Part shown: positions 49,048 through 60,299 of the stretch, in pieces
Layout: each line of letters starts with the position of its first letter
Position numbering within the stretch: the stretch's first letter is position 1
Source: Hypoxylon rubiginosum
Taxonomy: Eukaryota > Ascomycota > Sordariomycetes > Xylariales > Hypoxylaceae
DNA length: 64,000 nt
NCBI GenBank assembly: GCA_902806565.1
Contig: CADCXA010000056.1
Coordinates: forward strand, 1,054,001-1,118,000
Reading direction: 5' to 3'
The notes under the pieces: generated by a model
Seen by the model: only the letters and a program-made list of their open reading frames with translations
Told to the model about the DNA's origin: nothing
Databases searched by the model: none
Translations under genes and position numbers: made by a program

Positions 49048-50060
49048 AATTCTCCGTACGAGGTCTCAACATGTCGTGGACGAATCCCCAAGAGGTTCCA
49101 GCCTTTCGGAGAGCCTGGACTCGGGACTCAGCAGAGATTTCAATACACGCTGTCAAGTTTACGCTACGGACCCGTTCAACAGCATGTAGGATGCCACAGA
49201 ATAGGTAAGTTGGCTAGGCCATCAAATAGTGAACATCCGATTCATCTTGCCTTCGCACACCGATTCGTACGCATGCATAGCTCCGATGGATCTGTTTCTG
49301 TACGATGAATGGGTACTCGGCCGGCTTCAGTTTCATCATGGTTCGTGCGGGTACCTGCACGCAACCGTGAGGGTGCCCAATTGGCAAAGGGCCTGTCCGG
49401 CAGTGCTATAGAACAACATGATCTAGAAAAAGCCACCGGTGGAGTCATAGGCGTCTAGGCATTGAAACAGCAAAGCATAGGAGGTTTTCTGATTGGGAAC
49501 CATGAACTCGACGTTTCCCCCTAATGCATTCAACACCTAGAACATGCATCGATCCACGGGCACAGGGCACACGACATTGCCCAGCCATGGCCTACTTTTC
49601 GTTTTTAGGTGGTTCTGGTTCTAGGTGAACAAAATTTTTATTCTTCTTCTTCGCCTCATGGTTACTCTTTCAGCAACACCAGGCTTACAGGCTCAGAGAA
49701 ATGACGAAGACTTCTCTACTTTTCCAGAAGCTGAGGTCAGATATATGATTCAAAAATATGCCACGCGATGCATGTTGCACCGATTGGTAAGACGCTTATT
49801 GGATAGGCAATAGGCAATAGGCAGACGAAAAGAGCTGAGCTTGCCACTCCGACCCCTTTTGACCCCCTTAGGGTTACGCGGTGACCTCCGCTTCGCAGAG
49901 CCCCAGCTACATATTGCTTTGCTGTATTGCACATACATACAACACGTACATAGCTTCGCATACACAGCTGGAGAATTGCTGCAACGGTCGCTGCAGGGTG
50001 CGTAAGGCGCATGATACTATGATATTATACCGTACCCACCTTTGCGCTTACAGGTTGACA

Positions 50061-50094
50061 AGGTCTGCGAGGTCTGCGAGGTCTGCGAGGTCTG
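50061..50094. repeat. Tandem repeat, AGGTCTGCG x3.8
   Basis: Three perfect 9-bp units plus a partial fourth. Confidence 0.95.
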
Positions 50095-50311
50095 GTCGAG
50101 TCACTCATCAGTCACCGTCCTGCTGTTCTACTCTAGTACTGCCCTAGTATACATGTCAAGATATGATTATACGTATGTGTACGGTATATATAGACCGCTT
50201 TATAATAACGACGGGCAATCTTCATTGGCTTCACGATTGGCCCCCAAACATCCCCAACATGGGCCCTACCTAATTTGGGCGATAGCAGCTAGCCGTTGGA
50301 GGCGTTAGTCC

Positions 50312-50380
50312 CATGTCCCATGCCCATGCCCATGCCTATGCCCATGCCTATGCCCATGTTTATGCCCATGTTTATGCCCA
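50312..50380. repeat. Hexamer array, ATGCCC-like
   Basis: About eleven units of CATGCC/TATGCC/TTTATGCC type. Read on the minus strand, a 74-codon frame would give alternating His-Gly/His-Lys-Gly, but it has no other support as a gene. Confidence 0.85.
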
Positions 50381-51040
50381 CGCCTGGCTGGGCTGGGGCT
50401 GGCTGGGCTGGCTGCGTTAGGGCTGCAATCATGGCCGTTATTCGAGGGAACGCGCCCGGACCTGAGCGATAGGACGATAGGACCTACAGGAACCCCTCCA
50501 AAAGCTGTTGGAAATGGCACGAATGGCATGAATAAGGATCAGAAGGTCACGGCAAGGTAGTATGTGGCTAGGGCTAAGCTGCATATGTACGTGCGGAGTA
50601 CAAAACAAGTAAAATGAGTACTGACAGCGCCTCCGAAGCAGGTACATGTACCACAACGGTACCACAACGTGCTAATGGGCACTTTTTGGGGCTCGACACA
50701 CAATCGGTCTCTGTTTCTGTTTCTCACTAGCCATATTAAAGAATAGACTTGTCTCAGCTGAACCTCTTCAAAACACTTTCTCTTCCTCTCCCTAGCCTTT
50801 ACCCTCACTTCTCATACCTACCATATCTACCTCCTACATACCTAATCATAATACCAAATCATAATATACCAGACTGGCTACTACGTATAGAGTTGGACAA
50901 AAGATCCTACCTTAATTTTTATCTTTAGGTATCTTACATATAGCCAAAATACCAAGAACCACTATAGACTATCTATAGTCAAGCCAAAGTAATAGATACC
51001 CATCCCGTACCCATCCCGTACCCCGCAAATCCCCTTGAAG

Positions 51041-53448
51041 ATGTCCACATCTTTCCAAGTTGGCGACAGCGGACGACGCGCTCGTTCGCCGTCACCAGCG
51101 CGTCATAGCGAAGGTCGTGATCATCATCGCGGTCGCGCTAGCTCGCCGACGCTACTGGACGCTGTAAGAATGCCCTCTCCTCCCGCTGGATACAGTTACG
51201 ACGACGCGGTCCCTCGTCGCTCTACCTTGGATCGTAATGGCACCCGCGGCTCGTACCGCGCCGGTTCGCCTACAGACGAATCTAGCTACTACGGCGTCAG
51301 CCGTGAGTCTCTCGGCTCGGAAGACTCGCGGTACCCTAGGCGCAGCGCGGAGCGGATTTCCAGAGGAGACAAGAACATGGTCGAAGCTGCACAAAGTGCG
51401 CTACGACGGAGCGCTGATACCTTTCTACCTTCCAAGTACGCAAGTAAGTTGCGCGAGTCAGATAGCGAAAAGGAGAAGAGAAAGGAAATGAAAAAGGAGA
51501 AATTAGAAGACGATCTGGCATACGGCGACGCTGTCATCCCCGATGGGGAGACCGCGTATCCTAGTGCCCAGTCGCATGTTGGTGGGGTTACATATTCGAT
51601 GCCTCACATGCCCGGCCAGTGGGATGATGACGAGCCAGGGGAAAAGTTAAGATATCCACGCGTGGATGCGATGTATGCGCCGCCGCTCCCAGAGCGCCCG
51701 GATAAAAAGCACCAACGTGATTCTTACGGGCTCGATCCCAGATCTTCCAGCGCCAAGATTGTCTCTGCCACGCCTGGTTTGAGTGGCCGCAGAGATCGCT
51801 CGCCCATGCCCCCTACTGGACGGATGTCCACGTTGAGCGTCAACACGGGGCATCATTCTGGCTCACTCTCTCTGTCGAGTGCGCCGCCGTCTCCACTCTT
51901 GGAATCTTACCACGGGACCTATCAGTCCATGTCCCCGATGCCGTCACCGCTACTTCTCGCTTCGGACGACCCGAGAAGCTCGGACATCATTGAGCCGCTC
52001 TCGCCTAGTCTTTCTGATGGCGAAAACAACGGCGAGAAGAAGCGGCGGCGCGCCCGTTTCCATGACCCCGTCGACGATGCGGCGCGTCTTGCTAAAGCAC
52101 TTAAGGGGGATCATCAACCTCCCAACACCGAACCTCTAATTGAAATCCTGCCTGGAATGACGCACGACCAGATTATGGAGCTCCGTGTGGAGTACAAGCG
52201 ACTCGTCAAGACCGGTGCCGAGCGCAAGGGCGTCAACATTGCCAAGCACATTCGGGCTCGTCTAAAGGACGAAGACCCTACCCTCATGAAGGCGTGCTAC
52301 ACCGTTGCGCTCGGGAGATGGGAGTCGGAGGCCTACTGGGCCAATTTCTGGTACCACGGCGACAAGACTAGACGCGAGTTGCTAATCGAGAGTCTGATGG
52401 GGCACACCAACTCGGAGGTCGCGCAGATCAAGGACGCCTTTTCCGACAAGAAGTACAGAGACTCCCTAACACTATGCATGAAGACCGAGCTCAAGGAGGA
52501 CAAATTTAAGCGCGCGGTGCTCATGGTGCTAGAGGAGAAGCGGATGGAGGATGTGGACGAACACGGACGCCTAATCCCTATAAACCGTGATCTGGTCCAA
52601 GATGATGTCGAGGCGCTGTACAAGGCCGTCCGCAGCGACCGAGGGGGCGAGTCTGCCATGATCCAGATCGTCGTCATGCGAAGTGACAACCACCTCAAGG
52701 AAGTCATTAGACTGTACGAGAAGGTGGTCGGAAGCAACTTCGCTCGGGACGCGCTGAGAAAGAGTGGAAACCTTGTGGTAAGTGCCAAATCACTGTTCCC
52801 CAACCCCTTCGAAATGTATCGCTAACCCAACTGATATAGGGAGAGCTCCTAGCTCATATCCTCAACGGCATTATTAACAAGCCGGTCCGCGACGCGCTCC
52901 TCCTGCACCACGCCCTCACAGCGTCCAGGAAGGACCACCTGCGTCGTGAGCTGCTCATCTCACGCCTCGTCCGTTTCCACTGGGACCGTCACCACATGGC
53001 GGCCATCAAGAGGGCGTATCGCGAACGTTACGGGGAGGAACTCGCAGAGTCCGTAAAAGAGGGGACGAGTGGCGAGTGGGGTCTGTTCTGCGAGCAGTTA
53101 GTTGTCACGCGCATGCCCGACGACGTCAAGAGCTTCGAGAAGGTGGACGCTGTGAAAGATATCAGACGGTCGGAGCGCGATAGGGAGAGGGAAAGGGAGC
53201 GGGAGCGGGAGCGGGAGCGGGAAGTAAGGGTCAGAGAGGAGGAGAGGCTTAAGGAGAGGGAACGCGAGATGGACCGCGAGAGCGAGAAGGAGCGGGAGCG
53301 AGAGGAGAGGCACAAGAGGAGAAAGGAGGAAAAGAAGAGGGAGAAGGAGAGGGAGAAGAAAAGCGATAGTCTACTTGTAGTGAAGGACCACAAGCACAGG
53401 GACGGGAGTCGGAGTCGAGAGAGGAGCAGGAGCAGGAGACGAGAGTAG
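51041..53448 (+). CDS. anxC4: Fungal annexin, AnxC4 type, with Arg/Glu-rich tail
   Basis: Annexins bind acidic membranes, usually with Ca2+; the divergent fungal C4 group often lacks canonical type-2 calcium sites, and I see no clear GxGTD motif here. Exons 51041-52777 and 52840-53448 are split by a 62-nt GTAAGT..TAG intron with a CTAAC branch site and give 781 residues. Residues 1-360 are a Ser/Pro/Arg/Asp-rich disordered extension. Annexin repeats span about 365-685, opening with LIEILPGMTHDQIMELR and continuing with IAKHIRARLKDEDPTL and later YEKVVGSNFARDALRKS. From about 690 to 781 the protein becomes almost pure Arg, Glu, Lys and Ser (RE and RS dipeptides), like splicing-factor tails, which is not part of the annexin fold. 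The start is the ATG at 51041. The annexin call is strong; the C4 assignment is from the long extension and repeat pattern. Confidence 0.88.
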
Positions 53449-54460
53449 AAGGCATCGGGTTTTAAACAAAGCCTATGAGTCGTTAACGAGGCCAAGGAAC
53501 TAGACCATACCAGACCGGTGTAGAGACCGGCGTAGAGCTCATTGATGTGGAAAGATGATGATATTTGGAGGATGATGGGGGTAATATGTAATGAGAAATT
53601 CTATATAATTTGAAAACAAAAACAGTTCACATTGCACAACATTTTTCGAAACTAGCCTCGAAGCAGCTTCGCATTTTGATGCCTTACACGTATGTGTAGG
53701 GCTCGTATGCTTTTGCGCCCGAGGAGAAGAGAGGAGGGGGCCTTTGCCGGTGCCGGAAGATTCCCAATGCACGCGGCAAACAAAACCCAGCCAATCGAAT
53801 CGGGGAATTCGAGGGATAAAACTGTCGAATCGGGGACGTGTTTCGGTGTAGATCCCGTCCAAGAGATGCAAATATATTTCCTCTTTTTTTGTGTGTGGGA
53901 ATCTCCGAATGGCACTCGATCGCGCAATTGGACGGCCATAATCCGAGAGGATTGTGGCGTGTGTACACGTTCTATGCCGATTGTAACACAACCCTGGAAC
54001 TTATCCTACAGAAAATTCATGCTGTAGGATATTAGGATATTCTAGTTTACATGTATTCCTTCCTATTATACCTGCGGTCAGGTCGTAAACTGATAGAAAC
54101 AAAGAAGCTTTTAACACTTTGTCAACTTAAAGCTCTCGGATGGTGACTAACCCCTTATGTCCTTGTATTCACGAATTGTTCTAGTAGCAGGTTTTATTGC
54201 TTCTAAGCAACTAAACTTATAAGTTCTTCGGATGTTTCGTGAGGGGGCTTGTTCACTTGTCAGCACGGAGCTATTCATCTTACGACAATATACGGAGGGC
54301 ATAGAGGAGCATTTTTGAAGACAACCTAGGTTTCTAGCTGCTCATGCTTTCCAACTCTCCTGAGGCCTTTTATTAAATAGTTCAGTCCATCTCAAGTCAT
54401 AAATTCTGTCTAGTAATCTGAAAAGTGAAACCAATCCTTATTCTCGAGAACGCCCACTAT
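53449..54460. other. Intergenic between converging annexin and carB
   Basis: Shared 3' flank of about 1 kb. Overlapping frames on both strands at 53539-54035 lack motifs. I see no gene. Confidence 0.6.
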
Positions 54461-56280
54461 CTATCCAAGATAAACCCCTGAGTGACCATATCGCAAAGCC
54501 AGCGAGATCAGCCACGCGAACAGCAGCAAACACACAGTCACCGCCACGACGCCGCCGGGGGCCGTAGGTTTCCGTATCCTATCCAACTCGCTCGTCCTTT
54601 CATCCTGCGGCACACCAGTATCCCGAATCCTAGACGGCTTCCCGCGCCACGGCACACGCATCCGCAAGTCGTCCAGGACCTGCTCGCTCGTGATCTTGGC
54701 GCCGGCCAGCACGATCGGCACACCCGTCCCGGGGTGCGTGCTGGCGCCGACGAAGTACACGCCCCGCAAGAGCGAGGCGCGCGTCCGCGGCCGGAACGCC
54801 AGCACGTTGAGGAAGCCGTGGCCCAGCCCCAGGATCGACCCGCGGTCCAGGTTGAAGCGGGCCTCCCACGTCGCCGGCGAGTTGACGGCCTCGTGCGCGA
54901 TGAACTTGTCCAGTGACGGGATGCCCGTCCGCGCGCTGATGGTCGCGAGGACGGCGCGGCGCGCGCGGGCGATGAGCGCCGGCCAGTCTTGCTCTTCTTC
55001 TTCCTCTTCCTCTCGGGGCAGTCCGGAGGAGGAAGAATAAGAAGAGCCCCGGAGGTGGCCAGTGGGCACGAGGACGATGACGGAGTCGCGGCCTTCGGGG
55101 GCGGCGCTGGGGTCGATGCGGCTGGGCACGTTGACGTAGAAGCTGGGCTCGTCGGGCAGCGACTTGCGGTCGAAGATGGCGTCGAAGGACTCACGATACT
55201 CGTCCGCGAGGAAGATGTTGTGGGTCTGCAGCTCGGGCACCTTGCGGTCGAGGCTCCAGTAGAACGAGATGGAGCTGCACGAGCTGTCCTTCCGCCGCAG
55301 GGACCTGGCGTACTTGCGGACGCCCGGCGTCTGCGGGAGCAGGTTGGAGTAGGCGTATACGAGGTCCGCGTTCACGACCACCACTTCTGCGTCGAGCGTC
55401 TCGCCCGACTCCAACCGCACCCCTTTCGCCGTCTTGCCGTCGGCGTGCGTCAGGATCTGCCGGACCGGCGCGCTGAGCCGGTACTCGACCCCCAACCTCT
55501 CACCAACTTTGACGAGCGCGTCGAGCACGGCGTGGAACCCGCCGCGCGGGTACCAGATGCCCTCGGCGAGCTCGGTGTACTGGAGCAGCGAGTACGTGGC
55601 GGGCGCGTCGAAGGGCGACATGCCCATGTACATGGTCGCGAACGTGAAGACGCGCCGCAGCCGCTCGGTCCAGAAGTACCGGCTCGCGCGGTTCCAGATG
55701 CTGTGCAGCGGGTGTATCTTCAAGCCGGCGAGCACGAAGCGCGGCGACGCCAGGGCCCAGAAGCTCGCGAAGTTGCGGCGCAGCACCTCGGACACGCTCA
55801 GCTCGTAGTGCCGGTGCGCCTCGCGCAGCCAGGCCAGGTACCGGTCGAACCCGTCCTTGCCCTCCCACCGCTCGACCTGCGCCTTCATGCGCGCCAGGTC
55901 CGTCGACAGCTCGAAGCGCTCGCCGTCGGCGAACCACACGTGGTAGTTGGTCGGGCACCGCAGCAGCTCCACGCCCTCGGCTTCAATCGACGTGTCCAGG
56001 TCGTGGAAGGCCTCCCGGAACAGTTTTGGGAGTAATAGTAGGGACGGCCCCTGGTCGAAGCGGTGCCCCTCGTGGCGTATCAGGCTGCAGCGCCCGCCCG
56101 TGAAGGAGTTCTTCTCCAGCACTGTCACGGAGAATCCAGCCTTCGCTAGCCGAGCCGCGGTTGCGATACCGCCGGCGCCAGCGCCTGGGGTTGTTGTTAG
56201 TTATGCGGTTTATATGAGATGGGTAGCGGTAGCATATACTCACCGATGACAATCGCTCTCTTCTGTTTGGTTTTAGACAT
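54461..56280 (-). CDS. carB: Phytoene desaturase (carotenoid biosynthesis)
   Basis: This FAD enzyme introduces successive double bases into phytoene to give lycopene or further desaturated products; it is membrane-associated and equivalent to Neurospora AL-1 and Fusarium CarB. Exon 1 is short (56280-56244) and a 59-nt GTGAGT..CAG intron cuts the nucleotide-binding motif, which is restored as VIGAGAGGIATAARLAKAG. Exon 2 runs 56184-54461; total 586 residues. The second FAD contact region FDQGPSLLLLP follows. The C-terminal carotenoid-dehydrogenase signature YFVGASTHPGTGVPIVLAGA is complete. A hydrophobic segment near the very C-terminus (VVAVTVCLLLFAWLISLAL) is probably a membrane anchor. An unusual Glu run sits near residues 402-409, between Ser-rich and Trp segments. 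Codon use is strikingly GC-rich compared with its pathway partner next door. It is tandem with carRA on the same strand. Confidence 0.96.
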
Positions 56281-57381
56281 CCTTCGCTCCAACTTGACCT
56301 TGATCCTACAGACCGATGGTATTGATACAGTTTAACCCAAATCTAAGAGACAAACATAATCGTCTCAATTCTATCTAAAAGATGGGCAAGTAGAAACTAG
56401 CTAGATTGATTTTACTCCGTAATTAGCATATCACAGCTATTTTATTCGCTTACAACTTTCCTAGGGTAGGTAAGTAAGCTTTTGACAGATACATAGTAGG
56501 TGAATAGTTAGACAGGTAAAGAAATCGGGGGTAAATACCAGAGTACCTACTCACTTATACGATGACTTCGGAACAAGGGGGGCAACTAATAGAAGGCACG
56601 TAGTAAATATCATTGATCAGCTAGGTTGGGGGTAGATGGTCTCTTCGGACAGCTTGCGCGAAGATCTCGCCGGCATGCGGGAATCAGACAAGCCATGTTC
56701 TAATAACAGCTAAGTACCTATGTAACTAGGTAGGAGGTAGTTATGTACCTATTCAACGGGTATATTACGATGTTGATTTATCGTTGCCGACGTCCGCATC
56801 GATCCAAGAATGCTAGGCGCGCTAAAATAAAGCACGCGGGTGGAATATCTTTGGAAGAGACCAAATCTGACTTCATGATTCATCATTGCCATCCGTAAAG
56901 GGGCTAAGCTACCCTCCCGGAGTAACTACTAGGTAGACGGCAAAGCCTAGCCTAGGCACATGGTTATTTCCTGTCTAATGCACGTGGAAATCTAGGTTCC
57001 TGGGTAAAGGAGGTAAGGGGGCATACAAGCTCTCATTGATTCTTAGAAGAATAACCTTAATTTATCTCCTATTGAGCTCTTGGCTGTTCGTGGCTCGGCC
57101 GTCGAGCTCCAATACTCGGGCTTTGAAGCTGAATTGTCTTAAAGATTTTGATTAATCTTGCATGGTTACACATCATGCCATCGGCTGAAGATTTACGCTG
57201 GCAACGAGACTCATCTACATTAGTAAAAAGTGAATTTTTTAAAAACAATAAAAAAAAAGGGGACAGTATCTGTCTGTATTATTCCTGCCTAGAAAATCTA
57301 CAGTGACGCTATTCTACCGACAGATATATTGTATCCTACTATAGTGTTCCATAGAATACTAGCGGGAGTCACTAAAAGCCA
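56281..57381. other. carB promoter region / carRA 3' flank
   Basis: 1.1 kb between the two carotenoid genes, which share orientation, so this is carB's upstream region. No gene such as an opsin or carotenoid oxygenase is present. It is AT-rich, with ATCGATCC at 56798-56805 as a possible light-responsive motif. Confidence 0.6.
56798..56805. promoter_or_regulatory. GATC-type light-response motif candidate upstream of carB
   Basis: ATCGATCC lies about 520 bp upstream of the carB ATG. White-collar complexes in Neurospora bind GATC/CGATN-type sites. A short motif like this occurs by chance, so this is a candidate only. Confidence 0.25.
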
Positions 57382-59279
57382 TCATACAACCGACAGGTTC
57401 TTCCATGCGACCCATATACGTCTCGATCGAGGCACCGTTGCCCGCCCCTTTCGAGTTTTCGAAGGGACGCCAGTGTTCTCTCGTAATACCCGCCCTATCT
57501 CCATGTAACTCTCAACAGCTACGATCAAAGGACCACGAACCTCGCGGGGAAGTATGTTCATCGTGTCTCGTGACCGCTCGTACTCCTTGAACGCCCGTTC
57601 CAGTAGCTTCTGTCTAAGCTTCTCTACCTTGGGCTGCCTAGGATCTCGAACGATATCCTGAGGTATGAGATTTTCTGCCTTTAACCAAGTGGTAGGTAGA
57701 TAAACTCGACCCATTTTTGCATCCACTAGAACATCGCGAGCGATGTTGACATACTGCAAAGCATGTCCCATAGTTTGAGCAGCGACGACGAGGATGGATT
57801 TCTTGTCCTTCGGAAGCTTCGTATCGCAGTGATGAAAAACGAGCCAGAGACACAGTTCTCCAACGGTACTTGCAACACGGTGTGCGTATGTTTCGAGGTC
57901 TGCTTCGTCCTTGATAGGAAACTGAATACCCTTGGAACCGATGTTGGCGAAGGAAAGATCCATTTTGAAGCCCTCCAAGAGTTCATAGAGGGGCCTACTA
58001 GGGAGCAGGTCAGTTGGCAAGAGCTCCAAAGCTGATCTTGTTGCCTTCGGGAAGTTTTTCTCAACGAAGTCGTCAACATATCGCTTCGAGAATGGCAACT
58101 GGCCTTGCGACCCGTACACTAGGTTGAGATACTTAATCAGCCTATTAATCCATCCTAGAGCCTCGCTTTCTGTGCGTGACTCGTCTACTAAGTCATCTGC
58201 TACTCTGCAAAAGGAGTATCTAGAGTGAATTAGCACGTGGAAGTGGAAACAGGGAGTAGAAATTGCTCACAGAAGCACAAGATCAATGCGAAGCCGCCCG
58301 GGGAAGACCGAACTGGCTAGGTAGAAACTTCTGCTTTTTCGCCGCAGAGTTTCCACAGATTCCCTAATACCATTTACCCGTGCCATGTCATATTTTGCAG
58401 GGTCGGTGAGGAGGACCTTGATGAGAAGACTGGGAGAAGGCGTGAGCGGAGCATGGGGAAACTGCTCGGGAAACGTGTATAGAACCGCCAATCCCCTATC
58501 GAATGCGACCAACCCGAAAACAATCAGCGTATTAGTAGCGAAGAAGAAGATGGCTTCTTCTACCTCTAGATTACCCCATACACGCCAGCCCAGTTTTGTT
58601 CCAGACTCAATTGCCCATGTGCCACGCCCTAGGGCAAGTTCATCCACAATCCAGAGGTAAACGGTTGGAGCAATTATTGGAGTCGCAACGCAGACTAGAG
58701 GGAGCTTAATCAAGAAATATCCAGATAATGACCATGTTAGAAGGGCGAATGGACAGGCCCATACAAGAATGAGACCGAGATAAGTCCCTTCGCCGCCCTT
58801 CTTCACAAGGGAGGCTCCGACGGCAATGCATCCAACGAGGAAGACCTGTCCCAAAGCTCTTATCCGTCGAGACGTAGGCGAAGAATCATCTCTGTTGGTG
58901 ATGAATTGGGCGTGAAGCACAGGTTTGTTTAGTAAGATGTAAAGCACCGACGTGATATAAGTCTGGATCACGAAGAAGAACAGCTCCTCAGCCGGCACGC
59001 CAAAGAGACGCGGACCAGCTACCGCGTCAGGGGGATAAGTCCAAACACCATGACGTATGAGATACGAATCCCAGGGCAGGGTCGCAAAGAAAGCGATGAG
59101 TATCAGTGTCACGGTCTTGTACAGATCAAGCTTCGTAAGCAGCGGCCTCAAGATAAAAGTGAGAAGGCCGGCGAGGGGTATAGTGTACTTGAGATGTCTA
59201 CTCGACTGGTTAGTCCTAGTATCGTTTAGAAGAAGTGTTCTTACGAGGGAGCTTACACAAGGGCATAGTCATATGCCAT
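57382..59279 (-). CDS. carRA: Bifunctional lycopene cyclase / phytoene synthase
   Basis: This fused enzyme joins two geranylgeranyl diphosphates into phytoene and later cyclises carotene ends to beta-rings; it is equivalent to Neurospora AL-2 and Fusarium CarRA. Three exons on the minus strand, 59279-59257, 59197-58271 and 58219-57382, are split by introns GTAAGC..TAG and GTGAGC..CTAG and give 595 residues, near AL-2 length. The start is confirmed by MAYDYALVHLKYTIP. The membrane cyclase half (1-240) carries the paired motifs PAEELFFF (76-83) and EVEEAIFFF (219-227). The synthase half has its first Asp-rich motif, YSFCRVADDLVDE, at about 318-330, restored exactly by the second splice, and the second, QYVNIARDVLVDAKMGRVYLP in outline, near 470-490. 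Codon use is ordinary, unlike carB. No frameshift or missing catalytic motif is seen. Confidence 0.97.
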
Positions 59280-59393
59280 GGCGGAGGTCAAGGGCCTAGG
59301 CTGACGAGTAACAGGCACATATGATTCAAGCAAGTTATGATGGAGAAGCGTAACATGCCGGTGCGATTATAAGGTTTAGTATGCGAGACCCAA

Positions 59394-59399
59394 CGATCG
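59394..59399. promoter_or_regulatory. CGATCG, light-response motif candidate upstream of carRA
   Basis: CGATCGA lies 115 bp upstream of the carRA ATG, a plausible distance for a white-collar type site (GATCGA-like). Presence is seen; function is inference. Confidence 0.35.
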
Positions 59400-59809
59400 A
59401 CTGACAACAAACGACGCAATGTGGTTTTCGGTTCGAGAGGACGAACTCGGCAAGCGGCCAAAGGTAAAAGTGTGACCAGAGCCCAGAGCCTAGAGCTATG
59501 TTTACTTCGACAAGGACAAGGACAAGGACATGAGACATTAGACTTACATATATCGGTACCGCGAGGTGTAGCAGCTCAAAGCTCGACCCTGGAGCTGAGA
59601 CGTGCAGCGGCCATGACCATTTCCCATCGGTTTTTTCCTTTCCTACTTAATGAAATCATAGACTGCAGCCAGCCAGCGATGAACGGAATTCCCAAGAGAC
59701 ACTACAATCTCATTCCGCATTATGCAGGGGGGTCTCGGTCAGCTAAGATGGCGCTAGAGATGAGGTGGCTTCGGGATGAGAGATCTGATGAGAGATCTCA
59801 TCTTGGCGG

Positions 59810-59820
59810 GATCGCATCGG
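59810..59820. promoter_or_regulatory. GATCGCATCGG, light-response motif candidate
   Basis: Two ATCG half-motifs are spaced closely, midway between carRA and the divergent thioesterase gene, so this could act on either. It is a candidate by pattern only. Confidence 0.3.
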
Positions 59821-60299
59821 TAAGGCTTATCCGGTCAGAAATGGCGTCGTTGGCGTCGTTGGCGTTGTTGGCGTCGTTGGGAAATGCATACATCCGCACA
59901 ACTCGGTAAGACTTACACTGTGATATTGTATCGTGTACAAAATAACATACCTAACATATATACATGTTAGAGCTTGCGTAGTGGGGAATGTATGAGACTA
60001 CAAGGTGAAAGATGTGAAAGAGCATGTATTTCTAACGACGAGATTCTGCCGGCTTGGATATGCAACTAATGATGTAATGATGCCGTATTAACAAATATGT
60101 AATTAACAAGAAATCTCACAATCCGATCAACCAACCTACCCCGTCCTTCGGGTTCGGGTTTGGTTACGGTTACATTCGACCAAGGTCTTGTCTCACTTGT
60201 CCACCGAAGAGCCTCAAACCGAATCGCAACCCCAATCAACCCGAAATTAGACGAGAGGGAGAGAAACCAACAAGTCCGTATGAGACCGACCACCTCATA

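Larger units (their letters stand above)
48538..51040. other. Intergenic, 2.5 kb
   Basis: No supported gene. It contains an (AC)11 microsatellite, the AGGTCTGCG tandem, the ATGCCC-type hexamer array, and a perfect 11-bp duplication CCATCCCGTAC at about 51000-51022, just before the annexin start. Confidence 0.5.
59280..60299. other. Divergent promoter region, carRA and thioesterase
   Basis: 1.0 kb shared upstream region. It holds CGATCG at 59394-59399, GATCGCATCGG at 59810-59820, a 12-bp direct repeat GATGAGAGATCT at about 59776-59798, GACAAG x3.5 near 59508-59530, and a 9-bp tandem GGCGTCGTT near 59840-59879. The 162-codon frame at 59421-59909 reads through these repeats and is not considered a gene. 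Confidence 0.55.

Noticed and set aside
50305..50529. His/Gly-rich minus-strand frame resembling a metal-binding peptide
   Set aside because: The His-Gly pattern is a by-product of the ATGCCC hexamer array; no promoter or domain supports it.
53028..53495. 155-codon Ser/Leu/Arg-rich minus-strand frame
   Set aside because: It is the complement of the annexin Arg/Glu repeat; low complexity only.
54989..56035. 348-codon open frame on the + strand
   Set aside because: It lies antisense to carB and is kept open by carB's GC-rich codons; composition is Ala/Gly/Arg/Val-rich with no motif.
59421..59909. 162-codon + frame in the carRA promoter
   Set aside because: It includes GACAAG and GGCGTCGTT tandem repeats, has no domain, and begins without an ATG start.
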